Made by a program: the position numbers and the translations under genes
In this document: piece after piece, positions 20,287 through 22,341 of the stretch
Position numbering within the stretch: position 1 is the stretch's first letter
How the letters are laid out: each line of letters opens with the position of its first letter
The notes under the pieces: model-generated
Seen by the model: the letters and a program-made list of their open reading frames with translations, nothing else
Database searches by the model: none
Told to the model about the DNA's origin: nothing
NCBI GenBank assembly: GCA_009731375.1
Contig: BJOX01000077.1
Location: 860,004 to 882,344, forward strand
DNA: 22,341 nt
Direction: 5' to 3'
From: Paulinella micropora
Taxonomy: Eukaryota; Cercozoa; Imbricatea; Euglyphida

Positions 20287-20434
20287 CTCAAGCCAGCCCG
20301 GGAACAGCTTCCCGCTAGACCCGCTCACAGTGACCCCCACCCGAAAACTGGGGACGGTTAGCCCACCCCCACCACAGCCGCAAACACTCGGTGCTGGTGG
20401 CACCAACGCGAATACTAGGAAGATGGATAGGTAG
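9142..20434 (+). CDS. WD40 beta-propeller protein, 15 exons, low-complexity C-terminal tail
   Basis: Joining 9142-9232, 9816-9893, 10078-10155, 10517-10590, 11443-11486, 11833-12703 (with a gap), 13579-13621, 14449-14500, 15326-15358, 17345-17377, 17763-17838, 18424-18508, 18937-19003, 19357-19424 and 19610-20434 gives one open frame of 571 codons ending in TAG. Every intron is GT-AG and every phase agrees. Residues 1-297 form seven WD40 units ending VWHL, LWDL, LYDV, FWDT, LWDL, VWDV and LWVF: a complete seven-blade scaffold of the kind that holds protein complexes together and has no catalytic activity of its own. Blades 5-6 carry [21 protein letters not shown] and [12 protein letters not shown]. 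From memory this block occurs in unnamed eukaryotic WD40 proteins related to WDR5-type propellers; I could not check that. The tail (about 275 residues) is probably disordered. The N-terminus is incomplete, because exon 1 here starts at an acceptor and not at an ATG. No partner or pathway can be inferred. Confidence 0.9.
9233..9590. repeat. Intron 1, part: blocks of pentamer variants (GATAT to GACGT)
   Basis: From about 9245 the intron is a pentamer array. The unit changes in blocks along the array: GATAT and GGTAT, a long pure GATAT block (9363-9458), GACAT, GGCAT, GGCCT, then GGCGT and GACGT. Each block differs from its neighbour by about one base. Confidence 0.95.
9631..9815. repeat. Intron 1, part: 30-bp minisatellite abutting exon 2
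   Basis: Six 30-bp units in register (9631, 9661, 9691, 9721, 9751 and 9781), with consensus CAGATAACAAGACAACGCTA then TCACTGTACA. A seventh unit starts at 9811 as CACAGAACAG and merges into exon 2, so the exon 2 acceptor (CACACAG) lies within the repeat unit. Confidence 0.95.
9816..9893 (+). CDS. WD40 exon 2: start of blade 2 ([17 protein letters not shown])
   Basis: 78 nt, with acceptor CACACAG at 9815 and donor ACG|GTCTATC. Its first two bases (AA) complete a Glu codon with exon 1. It reads [20 protein letters not shown] and then LAPHPNG, with the GH dipeptide that opens a WD unit. The alternative acceptor five bases downstream (AACAG|G) would break phase with exon 1. Confidence 0.85.
9894..10077. 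repeat. Intron 2: TATC then CCTA microsatellite from donor to acceptor
   Basis: TATC starts two bases into the intron (GTCTATC). The tract turns to CCTA and CCAA variants and ends in CTTCTTCCAG. Confidence 0.95.
10078..10155 (+). CDS. WD40 exon 3: end of blade 2 ([17 protein letters not shown])
   Basis: 78 nt, acceptor CTTCCAG, donor CAAG|GTACTC, phases 1/1. [17 protein letters not shown] is a textbook WD repeat with the structural Asp of the GD turn and the final WD. It ends SYLDHHLQ, the start of a linker. Confidence 0.92.
10156..10516. repeat. Intron 3: TATC, TA and CCTA microsatellites
   Basis: TA-rich, then TATC with TGTC variants, TA, CCTA/CCAA and TATC. The acceptor CTATAG is the last tetramer changed by one base. 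Confidence 0.95.
10517..10590 (+). CDS. WD40 exon 4: linker and start of blade 3
   Basis: 74 nt, acceptor CTATAG, donor ACT|GTATCT. It reads [20 protein letters not shown] and DVYT. The Pro/Asp-rich part is an inter-blade loop, and LGDVYT begins the next blade, continuing directly into VSIHP of exon 5. Ends in phase 0. Confidence 0.85.
10650..11091. other. Assembly gap (442 N) within intron 4
   Basis: Undetermined bases between a C homopolymer and a TA repeat, both common causes of sequencing failure. The flanking exons (4 and 5) join in phase with continuous WD40 sense, so no exon needs to be missing here. Confidence 0.95.
11129..11149 (+). pseudogene. Possible diverged copy of the exon 5 end
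   Basis: TCATCGTAACTGGAGGCGTT resembles the exon 5 end and donor CTCGTGACGGGGGGGTTA. It reads LIVTGGVT, compared with LVTGG. It is short and diverged, so chance similarity is possible. Confidence 0.35.
11443..11486 (+). CDS. WD40 exon 5: blade 3 ([15 protein letters not shown])
   Basis: 44 nt, acceptor TGATAG, donor GG|GTTAGC, phases 0/2. [15 protein letters not shown] is the inner-strand and GG-turn part of a WD unit, and it joins exon 6 as [12 protein letters not shown]. The usual Asp after GG is replaced by Tyr-Ala. The donor falls inside a run of seven G. Confidence 0.85.
11487..11832. repeat. Intron 5: ACAT/CACA microsatellite, CT tract before the acceptor
   Basis: ACAT tetramers with CA variants, ending in CCCTCC and a CT run to CTCTCAG. 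Confidence 0.95.
11833..12703 (+). CDS. WD40 exon 6: blade 3 end ([10 protein letters not shown]), broken by a gap
   Basis: The left edge, 11833-11859, starts at CTCTCAG and reads YARALHFY. The right edge, 12641-12703, reads [20 protein letters not shown] and ends AG|GTGTGA. Both carry the same GCGAGCGCTGCACTT, so the gap flanks overlap in content. Merging 11833-11838 with 12641-12703 gives 69 nt with the right phases (2 in, 2 out). The real exon is most likely this short one, and the N run is intronic, duplicated or spurious. Confidence 0.8.
11860..12640. other. Assembly gap (781 N) whose flanks share the same exon sequence
   Basis: Undetermined bases. The left flank ends TGCACTTTTATGT and the right flank starts with TGCACTTGTATGATGT in its first 22 bases. 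Either one exon was placed on both sides, or it has a true tandem partial copy. Confidence 0.9.
12704..13578. repeat. Intron 6: TTTACA hexamers, then ACATG pentamer variant blocks
   Basis: TTTACA/TTTACG hexamers (about 12726-12870) are followed by pentamers around 12880-13525 that vary in blocks: GACAT, GACGT/GATGT, GACGG, GACAG, mixed GACATGGACAGG, GACAT. The acceptor is GTATAG. Cys/His/Met/Ser reverse frames are repeat translations. Confidence 0.95.
13579..13621 (+). CDS. WD40 exon 7: start of blade 4 ([14 protein letters not shown])
   Basis: 43 nt, acceptor TGTATAG, donor CTG|GTATGT, phases 2/0. Joined to exon 6 it reads [17 protein letters not shown] and continues into [16 protein letters not shown], inner strand, turn, next strand. 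Confidence 0.85.
13622..14448. repeat. Intron 7: ACAT/ATGC/CA microsatellite with a partial exon 8 copy
   Basis: Nearly all ACAT tetramers on the + strand, with ATGC (about 13738-13762) and CA (14048-14120 and others) blocks. The tract carries a truncated exon 8 at 14327-14360 and runs straight into the acceptor CATACATAG. Confidence 0.95.
14327..14360 (+). pseudogene. Truncated tandem copy of exon 8 with its own acceptor
   Basis: 34 bases match the first 34 of exon 8 except for two substitutions (GTG for GTT, ACT for TCT), preceded by the same CATACATAG acceptor. The copy then breaks into ACAT repeat with no donor. It lies 122 bp upstream of exon 8 and is therefore out of frame with it. Translation: [11 protein letters not shown]. 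Confidence 0.9.
14449..14500 (+). CDS. WD40 exon 8: blade 4 ([18 protein letters not shown])
   Basis: 52 nt, acceptor CATACATAG, donor TCAG|GTTTGT, phases 0/1. A canonical WD unit with the GSKD turn and FWD end. Upstream repeat is ACAT and downstream repeat is TATG, so the microsatellite changes strand orientation across this exon. Confidence 0.92.
14501..15325. repeat. Intron 8: TATG/CA/TGTCA microsatellites
   Basis: TATG tetramers, a CA/ACAT stretch (about 14571-14700), TATG again, an 8-9 bp block ATGTATGTC (about 15050-15200), and TATG to the acceptor TGTAG. Confidence 0.95.
15326..15358 (+). CDS. WD40 exon 9: 33-nt microexon ([10 protein letters not shown])
   Basis: 33 nt, acceptor AATGTAG, donor TTAG|GTCATA, phases 1/1. 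It encodes the strand d to blade-junction segment; joined it reads [20 protein letters not shown]. Its short length makes it easy for gene predictors to miss. Confidence 0.85.
   Translation, partial: GRAFRHCVTH
16165..16385. other. Non-repetitive core in intron 9 with a 35-bp tandem duplication
   Basis: The only complex sequence in intron 9. Two tandem 35-bp copies at 16291-16325 and 16326-16360 begin CCAGACGG and share TCGGTATGTTC/CCGGTATGTTC and AATGAAAATACTGGT. They differ at two bases, and a tRNA-3'-like segment follows. Probably a mobile-element fragment; no coding frame is recognised. Confidence 0.75.
16357..16380 (-). other. tRNA 3'-end-like segment (T-loop, acceptor strand, CCA)
   Basis: On the - strand it reads GTTCGATTCCCGTCGGTGCC then ACCA. 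This is the exact layout of a tRNA 3' end: 7-nt T-loop TTCGATT, T-stem strand CCCGT, acceptor strand CGGTGCC, discriminator A, CCA. The matching 5' T-stem strand is absent (CTAG instead of an ACGGG type), so it is not a whole tRNA gene. Options are a tRNA-derived SINE relic, a primer-binding-site remnant or chance. Confidence 0.45.
17345..17377 (+). CDS. WD40 exon 10: 33-nt microexon ([12 protein letters not shown])
   Basis: 33 nt, acceptor TATATAG, donor GCCG|GTAGAG, phases 1/1. It encodes the inner strand of blade 5. A TA run precedes it and a GA run follows directly. Confidence 0.88.
17378..17762. repeat. Intron 10: GA, TATC, TTTC, CCTA repeats with two exon 11 start copies
   Basis: A GA run (17380-17445) is followed by TATC/CATC/TTTC/CCTA. 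Two copies of the exon 11 start, each with its acceptor, lie at 17649 and 17704 inside a tandem repeat of about 55-59 bp. Confidence 0.95.
17649..17719 (+). pseudogene. Two truncated copies of the exon 11 start with acceptors
   Basis: GCACTCAGCTATTATC occurs at 17649-17664 and 17704-17719, identical to the first 16 nt of exon 11 at 17763. Each is preceded by TTGCTCTG(T/C)ACAG. The first acceptor is 114 nt upstream of the real one and in frame with it with no stop, so its use would add 38 residues. The second is 59 nt upstream and out of frame. Confidence 0.95.
17763..17838 (+). CDS. WD40 exon 11: blade 5 ([19 protein letters not shown])
   Basis: 76 nt, acceptor TGCACAG, donor ATGCG|GTCACT, phases 1/2. 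It reads [20 protein letters not shown] and ends KPLM, with the canonical RLWDLR strand. Of the three tandem copies of its start, only this one continues into a full exon with a donor. Confidence 0.92.
17839..18423. repeat. Intron 11: CATC, ACTGCC minisatellite, exon 12 relic
   Basis: ATCGT/CATC repeats (to about 17925), then the ACTGCCTTTTTGTCC minisatellite (17975-18060 and 18235-18375), with a damaged exon 12 copy and its flanks in between. Acceptor TTTCTCTAG. Confidence 0.9.
18148..18197 (+). pseudogene. Frameshifted relic of exon 12
   Basis: GCTGAAAGGACACCAAAAAC and the following 30 bases parallel the start of exon 12 at 18424. One extra A in the A-run shifts the frame and brings TAA into frame, and the acceptor AG is now AC (TCTGCAC). 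A clear duplicated and decayed exon start. Confidence 0.9.
18424..18508 (+). CDS. WD40 exon 12: blade 6 start ([17 protein letters not shown])
   Basis: 85 nt, acceptor TTTCTCTAG, donor GAG|GTTGAT, phases 2/0. It reads [20 protein letters not shown] and QVVLGGSE. The [11 protein letters not shown] segment is the most distinctive sequence of the protein and the best query for finding homologues. Confidence 0.93.
18509..18936. repeat. Intron 12: TATC/TGTC/CCTA microsatellite from donor to acceptor
   Basis: TATC begins four bases after the donor. TCTG variants (about 18571-18675), CCTA, TATC and CCTA follow, to the acceptor CTACTGCAG. Confidence 0.95.
18937..19003 (+). CDS. WD40 exon 13: blade 6 end ([12 protein letters not shown])
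   Basis: 67 nt, acceptor CTGCAG, donor CGAG|GTCTAG, phases 0/1. [20 protein letters not shown] then HRG completes the [12 protein letters not shown] unit begun in exon 12. Confidence 0.93.
19004..19356. repeat. Intron 13: ACTGCCTTTTTGTCC minisatellite
   Basis: About eleven variable copies of TTGCCTCACTACTGCCTTTT then TGTCC, unit about 28-30 bp, filling 19025-19345. The acceptor CCGTATCAG follows. Confidence 0.95.
19357..19424 (+). CDS. WD40 exon 14: blade 7 ([21 protein letters not shown])
   Basis: 68 nt, acceptor CGTATCAG, donor CAG|GTCGCT, phases 1/0. [20 protein letters not shown] plus GQ joins VCLWVF of exon 15, giving the last WD unit. Confidence 0.92.
19425..19609. repeat. Intron 14: TA-rich microsatellite
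   Basis: TATATG/TACATA runs, then a short unique part; acceptor TGTCTAG. Confidence 0.95.
19610..20434 (+). CDS. WD40 exon 15: end of blade 7 and low-complexity tail, stop TAG
   Basis: 825 nt, acceptor TGTCTAG, in phase 0. It opens VCLWVFDPQ, closing the propeller, then becomes low complexity. The order is: an Arg/Asp/Lys dipeptide stretch (19655-19730), a Ser-rich stretch with Ala/Thr/Pro (19740-19870), a Ser/Asn/Pro/Gln part, a His-rich [10 protein letters not shown] segment (about 20015-20045), a Ser/Thr homopolymer region (about 20210-20295), and a final Pro-rich segment with TVTPTRK. It is probably disordered. Many codons come from short repeats (GACARR, TCC, CAC), so the tail probably grew by the same slippage seen in the introns, but in frame. 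Ends MDR then TAG. Confidence 0.9.
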
Positions 20435-20525
20435 ATAGTTATTATAGATGGATAGACAGATTGTACATCATTATTAATATAAATGAGTTGCTACGTATTA
20501 ACAGTGTTCAGCCGTGGGCGCAGAA

Positions 20526-20527
20526 CC

Positions 20528-20575
<48 letters not shown>

Positions 20576-20583
20576 CATTATTA
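20526..20583. repeat. ATT trinucleotide repeat
   Basis: Near-perfect TTA/ATT run, about 90 bp after the stop codon. Together with the run at 21185 it brackets a complex segment of about 600 bp. Confidence 0.97.
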
Positions 20584-21176
20584 TGGAGGGGTGCACAGTA
20601 TGGCACCCCACGGGAAGAGGAGGTGGTTGGGCCTCTTCCCACTGGGCTATGTCGTTGTGTTGGCTCCGAGGCTATGTTGTTGTGTTGGTTCCGAGGCTAT
20701 GTTGTTGTGTTGGTTCCGAGGCTCTGTTGTTGTGTGGGTTCCGAGGCTATGTTGTTGTGTTGGTTCCGAGGCTATGTCGTTGTGTTGTTTTTATAAGAAT
20801 TACACCACGTGGGATCAAAGGTGTATTTACATTCCGCGATCTAGGGGTGGTGACTGGTTTCGAGGCGTCCCAGATACTTACCACAAAACGTCCTCATGCG
20901 CTGGCAGACCGCATGAAATGTCTGCTACCCCTGTGAGTACCTCCATGCGGGACCTACCCAGTCTCGTGGAGCTCTCACGCGGGGAAGATCAATCATTTGT
21001 AGTTGATTTCCTGCAAGGTACCCGACACTGTGCGGGTAGTAGGGACTTCCTTTTGGGGCCTTCTATGCAGGATGGTTAGAGTCACTCTTCCCTCCCCAAC
21101 ATACTCACTGTAGTCCCTGTTGGGTCGAGGGATGGAGGCGCATGGCCCTCGGGCTCAGCCATGACAGATCAATATA
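20584..21176. other. Complex segment between ATT runs (probable dispersed element)
   Basis: Contains a 25-bp minisatellite (20648-20790) and then about 380 bp of non-repetitive sequence with CGCGGGGAAGATC, TGCGGGTAGTAGGGAC and GGATGGAGGCGCATGGCC motifs. The open frames are not recognisable proteins. Bracketing by ATT tails suggests non-LTR retroelement 3' fragments, but no reverse transcriptase motif is visible. Confidence 0.45.
20648..20790. repeat. 25-bp minisatellite, about six copies
   Basis: The unit GGCTATGTTGTTGTGTTGGT then TCCGA is repeated in tandem with single-base changes (GTCGTT, GGCTCT, GTGTGGG). In one + frame it translates to a Cys/Trp/Val-rich repeat. Confidence 0.95.
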
Positions 21177-21184
21177 TATATATA

Positions 21185-21236
<52 letters not shown>

Positions 21237-21254
21237 ATTATTATTATTATTACT
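21170..21254. repeat. TA then ATT repeat
   Basis: A short TA run followed by about 65 bases of ATT with one ATATT interruption. Confidence 0.97.
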
Positions 21255-22020
21255 TTATTTTTACGCAAGCACTGTTTTAATAGAATACTTGCCACTCGTG
21301 GAGCTGAGTGGGAAGCAGAAGAGATAAAATGAAATAGGTATCTAGAGATACAAAAACAGAAAACATTATGTGTAAAAAAAAAAAGCAGTCACAGTTTAAG
21401 ATCATGCAGAGACCCGATGCAGTTTAACGTCATGCCTATGACCTTTTTTTTCTTTTTTTTTTTTCCAGCCTAACGGTCACTTGGAATCTTTAATGATTGT
21501 GATTAAATATTAATACATAGTAATAAATATGTAGAATACGAGATAAAATCAAATATATACAATATATTATAATTAATATATAAAGGAAGAAATGAAATAA
21601 GCAGGCAAAAACAGGCAACCGCAAGGATATGATGAGGAAAAATGAGGAAAGGAGGAGATGCTAAGGCATACATATAGTAAAGTGAGAGATATATCGCAAG
21701 TAAGAAGCTGGTCATATCATGGCAGTGATCTAAATGCCCGAAGCGGTAAATTGCTCTGCTTCCTAAACTCTCCTAGTGATTATGAGAATGATTCAGAGCT
21801 TAGCACGCGTCGGGCATGTAGCAGATATGATACGGCGGCGGAACGTGCATACTGAAACCCACTATGACTTTTTGAATTTTTTTTCAAGTTCTTTTTTTTT
21901 TTTTTTTTTTTTCAACGCGAACACTTTTATTAATACAATAATGATAGAATATTAATACTTGACACCAGTGGGAATAAGTGGGCCGAAGCGTATTATTATT
22001 ATTATTAATATTATATTTTG
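21255..22020. other. AT-rich intergenic sequence with two related repeat fragments
   Basis: 21262-21325 (ACGCAAGCACT, AGAATACTTGCCACTCGTGG, AGTGGGAAGCAGAAG) and 21916-21990 (ACGCGAACACT, AGAATATTAATACTTGACAC, AAGTGGGCCGAAGCG) are diverged copies of one element. Each sits beside an ATT run. A 65-codon + frame at 21658-21855 has ordinary composition (SWSYHGSDLNARSGK), but without homology or splice support I do not call it a gene. Confidence 0.6.
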
Positions 22021-22341
22021 TTAGTGTGAAGTTGAAACATCGTGCACTGAAAGGAGAATTTAATGTGACAGTATTGCTGTTGACATTCAAGACAACAAAA
22101 AAAATTGATTTTTCTGTTTTGGTTGGAATTTCAGTTTTGGTTGTATTTTTGATTTTGGGTGGAAATTTGAATTTTTCAAATTAACTGCTATTGCTGTTGA
22201 CATTCAAGACAACAACAAAAATTAGTTTTTCATTTTTGTGTCAGATTTTCATTTTTGTGACAGTTTTTCATTTTTGTGACAAAAATTCAAATTTTCAAAT
22301 TTAACTGTAACATTTCGCGAAAATTTACGATATTTTGCGGA
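22021..22341. repeat. AT-rich region with a 25-bp direct repeat and a TTTTTCATTTTTGTGACA array
   Basis: ATTGCTGTTGACATTCAAGA plus CAACA occurs at 22073-22097 and 22190-22214. About three copies of an 18-19 bp TTTTTCATTTTTGTG motif follow (22226-22281), then TTTCGCGAAAATTTACG at the end. No gene is seen. Confidence 0.8.

Noticed and set aside
20483-21079. Open frame of 198 codons downstream of the WD40 gene
   Set aside because: Its first half translates an ATT run and the 25-bp minisatellite, and the rest has no recognisable motif. The overlapping frames at 20461 and 20514 are equally open.
21658-21855. 65-codon + strand frame with ordinary composition
   Set aside because: Its length is within chance for the region, there is no recognised family, and no clear splice signals or neighbours support it. 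It sits among retroelement-like debris.

Overview
The window is nuclear DNA from a eukaryote. It holds one protein gene split by GT-AG introns, assembly gaps (runs of N), and extraordinary amounts of simple-sequence repeat. Nothing in it identifies the lineage: it could be an alga, another protist or a microsatellite-rich invertebrate. Apart from about 1.7 kb of exons, nearly everything is microsatellite (TATC, CCTA, ACAT, ATCAT, GACAT, CT, TA), minisatellite, compound satellite or mobile-element debris.

Layout. 1-8.5 kb has no recognisable gene. It contains a pyrimidine tract, long TATC blocks, a 10-bp satellite (2271-2540), two compound satellites in which a unique core alternates with TATC/CCTA (3001-3568 and 3571-5485), and a 542-bp satellite interrupted by TATC blocks and a gap (6307-8164). 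From 9142 to 20434 (+) runs a WD40 gene that I rebuilt from 15 exons. All 14 junctions use GT-AG, all phases agree, and the total is 1716 nt (571 codons plus TAG). The first 14 exons average about 64 nt and encode a complete seven-blade beta-propeller. The last exon (825 nt) adds a low-complexity tail rich in Arg/Asp/Lys, Ser, His and Pro. A likely further upstream exon lies at 8528-8600, so the true N-terminus is probably upstream or unseen. From 20435 to the end is non-coding, with a 25-bp minisatellite, ATT-repeat tails and AT-rich repeat debris.

The most unusual feature is how exons and repeats are interwoven. Several introns are microsatellite almost from donor to acceptor. Next to at least four exons, and probably six, the intron carries a partial, sometimes diverged copy of the exon edge, often with its own splice acceptor (17649 and 17704, 14327, 18148, 8971, possibly 11129, and the pair flanking the gap at 11860-12640). 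One such acceptor would add 38 codons in frame. A minisatellite built on ACTGCCTTTTTGTCC recurs in several introns and intergenic stretches. These patterns suggest that tandem duplication has repeatedly caught exon edges, although mis-assembly in repeats must be excluded.
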